Shown here: positions 44,701 through 56,700 of the stretch, in pieces
Numbering within the stretch: position 1 is the first letter of the stretch
Layout: every line of letters starts with the position of its first letter
Source of the DNA: VXYL01 sp965243175
Lineage (GTDB): Bacteria > Pseudomonadota > Gammaproteobacteria > Pseudomonadales > Azotimanducaceae
Direction of reading: 5' to 3'
DNA length: 64,000 nt
Assembly: GCA_965243175.1 (NCBI GenBank)
Contig: OZ251532.1
Coordinates: forward strand, 3,968,001 to 4,032,000
Translations under genes and position numbers: made by a program
The notes under the pieces: generated by a model
Databases searched by the model: none
What the model saw: the letters and a program-made list of their open reading frames with translations, nothing else
Told to the model about the DNA's origin: nothing

Positions 44701-47700
44701 CAGCGCCGTGGTCCGATCCCGCGTCACCGCGGCCAGCGAGGCGATGGTCAGGCCCGGCACGGTGGTGTTCAAGATGAAGCTCGACCGCGTGACGCCGCTT
44801 GTGAACGTCGTGTCGCCGAGCGTCACCTGGGCGACGGCGCCGTCGAGGTTCCCCTCGGTCAGCGTCGCCGGGGTGGTGGCGAGCGCCGCCCTGGGATCGA
44901 AGATGGTGATCGCGAACGTCAGCGTGTCGCGGTCGGCGGCGGTGCGGTTGGTGTCGGCGTCGTGGGCGTGGACGGTCACGGTGGCGGCGCCGGGGGTGCG
45001 CAGGGTCGGCGTGCCGCACACCGTGCGCGCGGCGCAGTTCGGGGCACCGAGGGAGAGCCCCTGCGGCAGGTTGATGGCCGAGTACGAGACCGTGCCGTCG
45101 CCGCCGCTGGCCGCGGGGATCTGGAACGTCTGGATCGGCACGTTGGTCTGGAAGACCTTGTCCGGCACCGAGCCGCTGCCGAAGGCGGGCGCCGCGCCGG
45201 GCTGCAGGGCCACCTGTCGCGCCACATCGTGGCCGCCGAACTTCAGCGCCGGCCACTGGTGCTGGTTGCCGAAGTCCCAGGCGTCGTCGTCCGCGTCCGC
45301 CGCCCTGCCCGTCGTGCCGTCGTCGTCCACGTCCTGGTCGTCCCAGGTGGCGTAGATGCCGGTGTAGCCGGTGGGGCTCTTGAGGTTGGCCGAGGTGACG
45401 CCTTCGGGCGGGTTGCCGTCCGCGTCGTCGTTGATGCCGCTGCGGTCCGTGTCCCAGTAGCTGGCGGTGACGGTGGCGGCGTTTTGTGCCAGACCGTGCC
45501 TTTGGCAGCTGCCCGTCACCGCGCCGGTCGCGTAGCTGGTCAGCACGGTGCCCCAGTTTCCGCCCGCCAGACCGCCGCCGTGGGCGTTGCCGGGAGTTGT
45601 GCAGAGCACCGATACCGTCGAGTAGCTCGCCGCGATCGTCCCCCAGTTCCGCCCCGCCAGGCCGCCGACGCCGTTGTTGGCGCTGACGGCGCCGGTCGAC
45701 CAGACCGCCGCCAAGCGCCCGTTGTTCTGCCCGGCAACCGCGCCCACGTAGGCGGCGCCGGCAATCCGCGCGTTCGTCAGCCCCAGCGACCGCACCGTCG
45801 CATCGGTGTACAGCCTCGAGAACAGCCCCAGATCGTTTGAGGCGCGGTTCACCAGCAGGTTGGCGACGACGTGGCCGTTGCCGTCGAAGACGGCGCTGAA
45901 CAGATGAGCGCCGACCGTCGAGTCGGACACGCCGATGGGATCCCAGCCGGCGCCGCCGTTGTAGTAGGCGTCGCCGCTGTCGCCGATGGGTTCGCCGTCC
46001 ATGTTGTTCCCCGCCCACGTCGAGCCGTCGCCGTCGGTGTCGAAGTCGAGGTCGTTCTCCAGCTCGTAGCCCTTGCAGTCGTTGTCGTCGGCGTCCGCGT
46101 TGTCGGTCGGGCAGCCCATGTCGTCGCGGTGGTAGGGGAAGGCGAGGCGGTAGGCGCTCGCGTTGCCCGACGACGGCGCGCCGTCGCCGTCCTTGTCCCA
46201 GCGGATGGCGTTCAGCTGCGCCAGCGTGCGGATCTCGATCAGGCCGTCGTCGTCGGCGTCGTAGTCGCCGCGCTGCAGCGCCGCGTCCGCGCCTCGGTAC
46301 GAGAGCGTCGGGTAGTCCGTGTTCCTGCCGAAGTGCCACGGCGACTCGTTCGGGTCGCCGTCGCCGTCCACGTCCAGCTTGTCCCAGCCGGCGAAGATGC
46401 CGGTGGCCGAGGTAGGGCCTTGCAGCTGCGCCGTGGTGCGCCCGCTGCCCTGCGCGGAGACCGTGACGCCGCTCGCCTCCCGATCCCAGTGGCTCGCCGT
46501 CGCCGTGCCGGTGCCGGCCGCCAGGCCGTGCTTGTTCTGCGTCTGGCAGCCGCTGCCGGTCACCGCGCCGATGGCGTAGCTGGCGACGATGGCGCCGGCG
46601 TTGCTGCCGACGAGACCGCCGGCGCCGCCCGTGCCGCAGTCCGCCGACGCCCGCGAGTAGCTGGCAACTATGGTGGAACCGGCGTTCGTCGACCCGACCA
46701 GGCCGCCGACGTTGGTGCCGCCCGCCACCGCGCCGGTCGCCCACGCGGCCTCGACGCGGCCCCAGAGCGTCCCCGCCAGCGGCGCGACGCTGCCGCTGAC
46801 GCCGCCGTCCACGTAGGCGTTCGGCAGGCCCAGCGAGCGCAACACGCCGTTCGCCCGCACCCCCGAGAAGAGCGCCGCCCAGTCGCGGCCGCGGTTGATG
46901 AACAGGTTGTGGATGGAATGGCCGTTGCCGTCGAACACCGCGTTGAACGACTCCTCGCGGATGCGCCGCAGGCGCTCCTGGTAGGTCGTCGCCACGCTGG
47001 GGCCGATGGGATCCCAGCCGTCGCCGCCGTTGTGCCAGGCGTCGTCCGAGTCGCTGGTGCCGTTCGCGTGCGTGGAACCGTCGCCGTCGGTGTCGAAGTC
47101 CAGGTCTTGCGTCAGCTCGTAGCCCCAGCATCCCCCGGTCGGACAGCCCATGCCCGCCGAGGCGGTCGGGAAGGCGGTCGCGTAGGCGCCGCCGTCGCCC
47201 GTGGGCGAGCCGTCGCCGTCCAGATCCCAGCGGATGGCGTTCAGCTGCGAGAGCGTCGCGACTTCGATCAGGCCGTCCTCGTCGGCGTCGTAGTCCGTGT
47301 TCGTCCGCTCGGCGTCGGCGACGCCCACGCGCAGGCTCGACATGGTGCCGCCGTAGCCGCCGCCCGTCGCCGCGTGGGCGATGGCCACCGATTCGTCCAC
47401 CGCGTCGGAATCCGCGGTCGCGGTGGCGGTGACCGTCTGCGGCGTGCTCCAGTTCGTCGGCGTGAAGGTCAGCGACGAGCGGTTCATCCACACGGCGCCC
47501 GGGTCGGCGCTCGTCACGGACACCGTGGCGTTCGCGGTCGGACGCGCCGAGAGGCGCACCGAGTAGCCGCCGCTCTCGCCCTCCGCCAGCAGCAGTGGGC
47601 CCGGGTCCGGTTCGGTGGTGGACGGGTCGGCGTCGATCAGCACCGTGCCGCGGTCGTCGTCCGTCACCGTCACCGGCACCGTCGCCAGCGTGCCGACGCC

Positions 47701-50700
47701 GGCCGCCGTCAGCGTCACGGACACCGATTCGCCGTCCGCGTCGTCGTCCGCCAGCGCGGTCACGGTCACCGTGCGGGCGGTGTTCCAGTCCGTGGTCGTG
47801 AACGTGAGCGCCGCCACGTCCACAGTCGCGGCGCCGGGGTCCGAACTGGCCACGGCAACCACGGTGGTCGCCGCCGGCAGGCTGTCCAGCACCGCCGTGA
47901 ACGTCGCCGTCGCGCCTTCGTTCAGCGTCAGGTCCGCCGGCGAGACCGTGGCCTCCAGCGAGGGCGTCACGGCGACGCTGGCGGTGGTCAGCGCGCCTTT
48001 CAGGTCGTGGGCGGCGCCGGCCACGGTGACGGCCAGCGTGCGGGCGGTGTCGAAGTCCGTGTCGTCGTAGGCCAGCGTCAGCGTCGCCGACGCGTCGCCG
48101 GCCGCCACCGTGGCCAGCGAGCCGATGGTGAGACCCGTGACGTTGGTGTGCAGCATGAAGCTGGCCGCCGCGACGCCGCTCTCGAAGACCGCGGACGCAA
48201 GCGTCACCGTGACCTCGGCGCCGTTCAGGGTGGCCTCGGTGAGGGCGGCCGGGTTGCTGGCGAGCGCAGCCGTGGGGTCGACGACGGCGACGACGAACTC
48301 GAGCTCGGCGCGGTCGTCGTCGTCCGTGTTGGCGTCGCCGTCGGCGGCATGGATGGTCACCCGGGTGGTACCGCTGGTGGTGGGGGTGCCGCAGATCATG
48401 CGCGGCGCGGCGCCCGGGCAGCTGCCCGTGCCGTCGGCGTCGAAAACGATGCCGGGCGGCAGGCCGCTGGCGGTGTAGGCGTAGCCGCCGGCGCCTTCGC
48501 CGCCGGTGGCCGCGGGGATCTGGAACGGGTCGATCGGGAAGTTGCGGCGGTAGGTGAAGCTCTGGGCCACCGTGCCGGTGAAGGTGGGCGGCAGGTTCGG
48601 CTGCTCCGCCACCTGGCGGGCGACGTCGTGGCCGCCGAACTTGAGCACCGGCCACTGCCACTGGTCGCCGAAGTCCCAGGCGTCGTCGTCCGCGTCCAGA
48701 GCCCTGCCGACCGTGGTGTCGCCGTCCACGTCCTGGTCGTCCCACGTGGAGTAGATGCCGCTGTAGCCGGTGGGCGTGCGGAGGTTCGTCGAGGTGACGC
48801 CTTCGGGCGGGTTCGCGTCCGAGTCGTCGTCGATGCCGCTACGGGTGGTGTCCCAGTAGCTGGCGGCGAACGTGCCTTCGGTGCCGGACGTGCGGGGGCC
48901 GGCCAGCCCGCTCTTGTTCTGGCATGGGCCGGTCACCGTGCCGGTCGAGTAGCTGGCCACGATGCTGCCGTTGTTGGCGCTGGCGAGGCCGCCGGCCCTT
49001 TGGGCGCCCGCAACGGTGCATTCCACCGCCGCGGTCGAGTAGCTCGCCACGATTGTGCCTCCCGTCGCGACGAGGCCCGCCAGGCCGCCGACGACATTCG
49101 AGCCATGCGCCCTCCCCGACGTCCAGACCGCGGCCACGCGTCCGGCGCTGCGCCCGCCCAGCAGGCCCACGTAGGTGGCGCCGTTCAGCACGTGGGCGTT
49201 CCGCAGCCCAAGCGAACGCACCACGGCGTCGCCTTGCAGCGCCGCGAACAGGCCGGAGTAGCTGCGGCTCCGGTTCACGTACAGGTTCTCGATCACCTGC
49301 CCCTTGCCGTCGAAAATCGCGTTGAAGTGCGTCGAATCGCTCGGCGCCGAGTTCGGGCCGATGGGATCCCAGCCGCTGCCGCCGTTGTGGTAGGCGTCGC
49401 CCGAATCGCTCGTGCCGCCGGTGTGCGTGGACCCGTCGCCATCCGTGTCGAAGTCCAGATCGTTCTCCAGCTCGTAGCCGGTGCAGTCGTTGAGGTCGGC
49501 GTCGCCGGTGGTGTCCGACGGGCAGCCCATGGTCGCCACGTGGTTGCGGAACGCCTTGCCCCAGCTCGCGGCGTTGCCCGACGACGGGGCGCCGTCGCCG
49601 TCCAGATCCCAGCGGACGGCGTTCAGCTGCGCCAGGGTGCGGATCTCGATGAGGCCATCGTCGTCGTAGTCGTAGTCGCCGCGTTGCGGCGTGGGGTCCA
49701 TGCCGCGGTAGCTCAGCACCGGGTAGTGCGAGCTCTTGCCGAAATCCCACGGCGACTCGTGCGGGTCGCCGTCGCCGTCCACGTCCAGGTCCGCCCAGCC
49801 GGCGAAGATGCCGGTGGCCGAGGTAGGGCCTTGCAGCTGCGCCGTGGTGCGCCCGCTGCCCTGCGCGGAGACCGTGACGCCGCTCGCCTCCCGATCCCAG
49901 TGGCTCGCCGTCGCCGTGCCCGTGCCGGCCGCCAGGCCGTGCTTGTTCTGCGTCTGGCAGCCGCTGCCGGTCACCGCGCCGGTCGCGTAGCTGGCGACGA
50001 TCGCGCCCACGTTGTGGCCGACGAGGCCGGCGGCGCCGCCCGTGCCGCAGTCCGCCGACGCCGTCGAGTAGCTGGCGACGATGGTGGAGCCGGCGTTCGT
50101 CGACCCCACCAGGCCGGCGACGTTGGTGCCGCCCGCCACCGCGCCGGTCGCCCAGGCGGCTTCGACGCGGCCCCAGAGCGTCCCCGCCAGCGTCGCCACG
50201 CTGCCGCTGGCGCCGCCGTCCACGTAGGCGTTCGCCAGGCCCAGCGAGCGCACCACGCCGTCAGCCCGCACCGCCGCGAACAGCGCCGCCCAGTCGCGGC
50301 CGCGGTTGATGTACAGGTTGTGGATGGAGTGGCCGTTGCCGTCGAACACCGCGTTGAACGACTCCTCGCGGATGCGCCGCAGGCGCTCTTGGTAGCCGGT
50401 GGAGATGCTGGGGCCGATGGGGTCCCAGCCGGCGCCGCCGTTGTGGTAGTCGTCCTCGGCGTCGCTGGCGCCGCTCGTGTGGGTGGAACCGTCGCCGTCG
50501 GTGTCGAAGTCCAGGTCCTGGGTGAGCTCGTAGCCGCTGCAGCCTCCCGTGGGGCAGCCCATGCCCGTCGAGGCGTTGGCGAAGGCGCCGCTGGCGCCGT
50601 GGTAGTCCGCGGCGTTGCTGGCCGGCGCGCCGTTGCCGTCCAAGTCCCAGCGGACGGCGTTGAGCTGCGCCAGCGTGGAAATCTCGATCAGGCCGTCCTC

Positions 50701-53700
50701 GTCGGTGTCGTAGTCCGTGCCGGTGCGCTCGTCGTCCGAGACGCCCACGCGCAGCACCGACGACGTGCCGCCGTAGCCGCCGCCGGTGGCGGCGTGGGTG
50801 ATGGTGACGGACTCGTCCACGGCGTCGCTGTCGCCAATCGCCGTCGCCCACACCGTCTGCGGGGAGTTCCAGTTCTGCGTTGTGAACGTCAGCGAGGAGA
50901 CGACTGCATGGCCACCGATCGTCCCCCTTGTAGCACGCACCGCGGGCGCGTCGCTGCTCGCCACCGCGACCGTCGCGTTCGCCGTCGGCTGAGCCGACAG
51001 CCGCACCGTGTAGCTCTGCTCGAACGAGCCGACCAGGTCCTCCACAACCAACACCGGCCCCGGGTCCTGCGCCGCGGTCGTCGCGTCCGCGTCGATCAGC
51101 ACGATGCCGGCGTCGTCGTCCGCCACGTTGACGGTCACCGTGGCCAGCGTGCCGACGCCGGCCGCCGTCAACGTCACGGGGATCGTCTCGTCGTTCGGGT
51201 CGTCGTCGGCCTGGGCGGTGACGGTCACCGGCTGGGCGGCGCTCCAGTTCTGCGTGGTGAACGTGAGCGTCGCGGGGTCCACCGTCGCGGCGCCGGTGTC
51301 CGGGCTCGTGACCGCCACCGTGGTGGTCGCCGCCGGGGCGCTTTGCAGCACCGCGGTGAAGGTGCCGGTGTTGGAAGCCGTGGCCTCGTTCAGCGTCAGC
51401 GTCGGGGGCGCGACGGTGGCTTCCAGCGACGGCGTCACGTCCACGGTCGCCGAGGTGATGGGGCCGGACAGCGCGTGGGCGGCGGCCGCCACCGTCACGC
51501 CCAAGGAGGCCGTGGCGTCGAAGTCCGTGTCGTCGTAGGCCAGCGTGAGCGTCGCCGACGTGTCACCGGCGGTCACCGTGGCCACCGAGTCGACGGTGAC
51601 GCCGACGATGGTGGTGTTCGGGACGAAGTGCGACGCCACGACGCCGCTAGCGAACGTCGAGTTCGTCAGCGTCACCGTGACCTCGGCGCCGTCCAGAGTC
51701 GCCTCGGTGAGGGTCGCCGGGTTGCTGGCCGCGATGGCCGCGGTGGGTTCGACCAGAGTGATGGTGAAGGCGAGCTCGGCGCGGTCGCTGGCCGATCGGT
51801 TGGTGTCGCCGTCGTGGGCGTGGATGGTCACCGGGATGGGGCCCGTGGTGGCGGAGGTGGGCGTGCCGCAGACCGTGCGGGCGGCGCAGTTCGGGGCGCC
51901 GAAGGAGAGGACCGGCGGCAGGCCGCTGGCCGAATACGTGTAGGGCGCGCCTTCGCCGCCGCTGGCCGCCGGAACCTGGAACGCGGCGATCGGGAAGTTG
52001 CGGCGGAAGGTCTTGTTCGGCACGGTGCCGCTGCCGAAGGTGGGCGCCGTGCTCGGCTGCGGGGCGGTCTGGCGCTGGACGTCCAGGCCGCCGAACTTCA
52101 GCACCGGCCACTGGAACCGGTCGCCGAAGTCCCAGGCGTCGTCGTCGGGGGATTCCCCCGCGATGCTGTCGCCGTCGACGTCCTGATCGTCCCAGGCGGC
52201 GTAGAGGCCGGTGTAGCCGGTGGGGGCGCGCAGGTTCGCCGAGGTCTCGCCTTCGGGCGAGGCGGTGCCGGAGTCGTCGGCGATGCCGCTGCGGTTCACG
52301 TCCCAGTAGCTGGCGGTGAACGTGCCGGAACCGCCGGCGAGGCCGCGCTTGTTCGCCGTCGGGCAGGCGCCGGTGACCGCGCCCGTGGAGTAGCTGGCGG
52401 CGATGGTTCCGGCGTTGGCGCCCGTTAGACCGCCGGCCAGGTCGGTCGCCGCCGAGCCGGTACATTCCACAGACGCCGTGGAATAGCTGGCGACGATGGC
52501 GGAGGCCGCGGTGGCGCTGCCGGCCAGGCCGCCGACGTGGGAGTCGCCGCTTGCCGAGCCGCTGGTCCAGACGGCGGCGATCCTGCCGGCGTTCTCGCCG
52601 GACAGGGCGCCGGCGTAGTCGTCGGCGTTCACGTAGGCATCGGCCACGCCAAGCGCCTTGACGATGGCGCCGCTGGCGGTGGCGGCGAACAGGCCGGCGT
52701 AGTCGCGGGCGCGGCTGACGAAGAGGTTGCGGACGACGTGGCCGTCGCCGCTGAACACGGCGTTGAAGTGGGTGGAGTCGCTTGCCGTCGAGGCCGGGCC
52801 GATGGGATCCCAGCCGCTGCCGCCGTTGTGGTAGGCGTCGCCCGAATCGCTGGTGCCGCTCGTGTGCGTGGAACCGTCGCCGTCGGTGTCGAAGTCGAGG
52901 TCCTCGGCGAGTTCGTAGCCGATGCAGTCGTTGTTGTCGGCGTCGTCGCCGTTGGTCGGGCAGCCCATGTCGGCGGCGTGGTTGCGGAACGCGTTGCGGT
53001 AGATGCCGGCATTGCCGGACGACGGGGCGCCGTCGCCGTCCAGATCCCAGCGCACGGCGTTCAGCTGCGCCAGCGTCGAAATCTCGACGAGGCCGTCGTC
53101 GTCCGCATCGTAGTCGCCGCGCTGGAACGCGGCGTCCATGCCGCGGTAGCTCAGCGCCGGATACTGCGAACTGGTGCCGAAGTCCCACGGCGACTCGGCC
53201 GGGTCGCCGTCGCCGTCCACGTCCACGCGGTCCCAGCCGGCGTAGATGCCGACTGCCGAGGTTGGCGACTGCAACGCCGTCGTCGTCTGGCCTTCGGGGG
53301 CCGCCTCGTCCTCGTCGTCGGCGACGAGGCTGGTGTCGATGTCCCAGTAGGACGACGCCACCGTGCCGCCGGTGGCGGCGACGCCGAACTTGACGCTCGT
53401 CGGGCAGCCACCCGTCACCTCGCCCACCGCGAAGCTGGCGACGATGGCGCCCGCAGCGACGGTGCTCTGGTTCAGCGCCACCAGCCCGCCGGCGCGGTGG
53501 TACGGCCCGGTGCCGCTGCACGCCACCGACACGGTCGAGTAGCTGGCCAGGATCCTCCCGCCCTGGCGCTGCGCCCCGCTGATGCCGGCCACGTCGCCCA
53601 GCCCTCGCGCAACGCCGCCGGTCCAGACCGCCGCCACCCGGCCATAGTTCTCGCCGACGAGCGGCCCCGTGCTCCACTGGCCCGCCACATAGGCGTTGGA

Positions 53701-56700
53701 CACCCCTAAGGACCTCACCACCGCGTTCGGGCGCAGCGCTCCGAACAGGCCCACCAGGTTGCGGCCGCCGCGGTTGATGAACAGGTTGTGGATGGAGTGG
53801 CCGTTGCCATCGAAGACGGCGCTGAAGTGGGTGCTGTCGGTCGGTGTCGCGTTCGGGCCGATGGGATCCCAGCCGGCGCCGCTGTTGTGGTAGGCGTCGT
53901 CGGAGTCGCTGGTGGCGGTGTTGCCGCTCAAGGCGTACGTGGAACCGTCGCCGTCGGTGTCGAAGTCCAGGTCCCGGACGAGCTCGTAGCCGGTGCAGGT
54001 GGCCGTGCCGGAGACCGCCGGGCAGCCCATGCCGGCGGAGGCGTTGGCGAAGGCACCGCTGGCGCCGCTGTACGCCGCCTGGTTGCTGCTCGACACCGCG
54101 CCGTCGCCGTTCACGTCCCAGCGCACGGCATTCAGCTGCGCCAAGGTGGATATCTCGATCAGGCCGTCTTCGTCCGCGTCGTAGTCCGTGCCGGTGCGCC
54201 CGTTGTCCGAGACACCAACGCGCAGCCGCGACGCCGTGCCGCCGTAGCCGCCGCCGGTGGCGGTGTGGGTGACCGTCACCGACTCGTCGACGGCGTCCGC
54301 TTCCGCCACCGCGGCGGCAGTGACCGTCTGCGCCGTGTTCCAGTTCATGGCCGTGAAGGTGAGCGACGCTTGGTCCACCGTCACGGCGCCGGTATCGGCG
54401 CTGGCCACCGCCACCGCGACGCTGCCGGTGGGCTGGGCGGACAGCCGCACCAGGTAGCCGGCGTTGTCGCCCTCGCCGAGCAGCAGCGGGCCGGGATCCT
54501 GCGCCGGGGTGGCCGGGTCGGCGTCGATCAGCACCACGCCGAGGTCGTCGTCCGTCACCGTCGCCCTCGTCTGGGCGACAGCGCCAGCGGCGCCGGCGGA
54601 GTGGACGACGTACACCGTCTCGTCGCGGGTGTCGTCGTCCGACACCGCGGTGGCGGTGACCGTCCGCGCCGTGTTCCAGTTCGTCGTGGTGAACGTCAGC
54701 GACGTCGGATCCACCGTCACCGCGCCGACATCGCCGCTGGCGACCGACACCGTCACGTTCGCGGTCGGCTCGGTCTGCAGCACCACGGTGTAGGTGCCGG
54801 TGTTGCCGGTGGCGCCTTCGTTCAGCGCCACGGTTGCCCGACTGACCGTGACGTCCAGCGACGACGGCGACACCGACAGGGCGTTGGTCGTCAGGTTGCC
54901 GACCAGCGTGTGCGCCGCGTCGGCGACGTTGACCGTCACGGTGCTGGCGGTGTCGAAGTCCGTGCCGTCGTAGGAAAGGGTCAGCACCGCTCTGGTGGTG
55001 CCCGGGGCCGTCGCGAGGCGCACGACGGTCAGCCCGGAAATCGCCGTGGTCAGCGTGAAGTGCGTCCGCGCCACGCCGCTGGCGAAGACCGTGCCGGTGA
55101 TGTCGACCGTCAGCGTGGCGCCGTCGAGGCTGCCTTCCGTCAGCGTCGCCGTCGCGAATGCCAGCGGGGTCACGATCGCGATGGCGAAGGTCAGTTCGCC
55201 GCGGTCGGCGTCCGACGTGTCGCGGTCGCCGTCGTGGGCGCGGACCTCCACCAGCCAGCTGCCGCCCACGGTCGGGGCGCCGCAGACCATGCGCGCCGCC
55301 GAACCCGGGCAGGAACCCCTGCCGTCGACATCGAACACCAGGCCGTCCGGCAGGTTCTGGACTTCGTAGGTGTACGTTCCGCCTTCGCCGCCGGTCGCGG
55401 CGGGCACCTGGAACGGCACGATGGTCTGGCCGCGCTGGAACGTCCGATCCGGCACCGCCGGGAAGCTCGGCGCCATGTTCCGCTGCTGCGCGAACTGCAG
55501 CTCGGTGGAGAGGCCGCCGAACTTGAGCACGGGGTGTTCCCAGCTCTCGCCGAAGTCCCAGGCGTCGTCGTCCACGGACTCGCCGGACGTGCTGTCGCCG
55601 TCGACGTCCTGGTTGTCCCAGAGCGCGTAGAGGCCGGTGTAGCCGGTGGGCGTGCGCAGATCCGCCGAGGTCTTGCCTTCGGGGGAAGCGGCGTCCGTGT
55701 CGTCTTCGATGCCGCTTAGGTTCGTGTCCCAGTAGCTGGCGGTGAACGTGCCCGTGCCGCGGACGAAGCCGTGCTTGCTCGCCGCCACGCAGTCGCCGGT
55801 CACCGCGCCGGTCGAGTAGCTCGCCGCGATGGTGCTGCCGGCGGTGATCGAGTCGGCGAAGCCGCCGGCAGTCCCCCCGCTGACGCACGACACCGCCACC
55901 GTCGAGTAGCTCGCCACCACCGTCCCCGGCGAGCCAAGGGAGCCCAATAGACCGCCGGCGTAGCTTGCAGCTCCAGTCCCTTCCACTGTGCCTGACGCCC
56001 ATGTCGCCGCGATCCGCCCGGTGCTCGTCCCCGCGAGGGCGGCGCCGGACAAGGCGTTCCGTATCCGCACGTTCGGCAGCCCCAGCGAATGTACCGTCGC
56101 GCCGTCGCTCAGTCCCCCGAACAGGGCCGCGAAGTGGCGGGCGCGGTTCACCAGCAGGTTGGCGATCACGTGGCCGTTGCCGTCGAAGGTGCCGTTGAAC
56201 GAGTTGGTGTTGTTCAAGATCGCGGTTGCCCCGATGGGAAACCAGCCGCTGCCGCCGTTGTAGTAGGCGTCGCCGCTGTCGGCGGCGAAGCTGCCGCCGG
56301 TCGGTTCCGTCCACGTGGAACCGTCGCCGTCCGTGTCGAAGTCGAGGTCGTTCTCGAGCTCGTAGCCAGTGCAGTCGTGGTTGTCGGCGTCGTCGGCGTT
56401 GGTCGGGCAGCCCATGCTTTCCGCGTGGTTCGGGAACGCGGACTCGTAGGCTGCGCTGTTGGCGGTGTACGGTTCGCCGTCGCTGTCCAGGTCCCAGCGT
56501 ATGGCGTTCAGCTGCTTCAGGTTCCTCACCTCGATCAGGCCGTCGTCGTCCTGGTCGTAGTCGCCGCGCTGCGCCGCCAGGTTGCCGGCGTGGTTGGCGC
56601 CGACGGACAGCGCCGGGTACTGCGAGGACGTGCCGAAGTCCCAGGGGGACTCGGTCGCCTCGCCGTCGCCGTCGACGTCCAGGGCGCCCCAGCCGGCGTA

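Noticed and set aside
28181..48745. A 6,854-codon open frame on the minus strand in another frame
   Set aside because: It overlaps the giant gene in a shifted frame and is Arg/Gly/Pro-rich; a frame shadow created by the repeated GC-rich codons.
39676..52428. Further long plus-strand frames (39676-44193 and 45871-52428)
   Set aside because: Same antisense artefact as above; no signal peptide, no recognisable domain.
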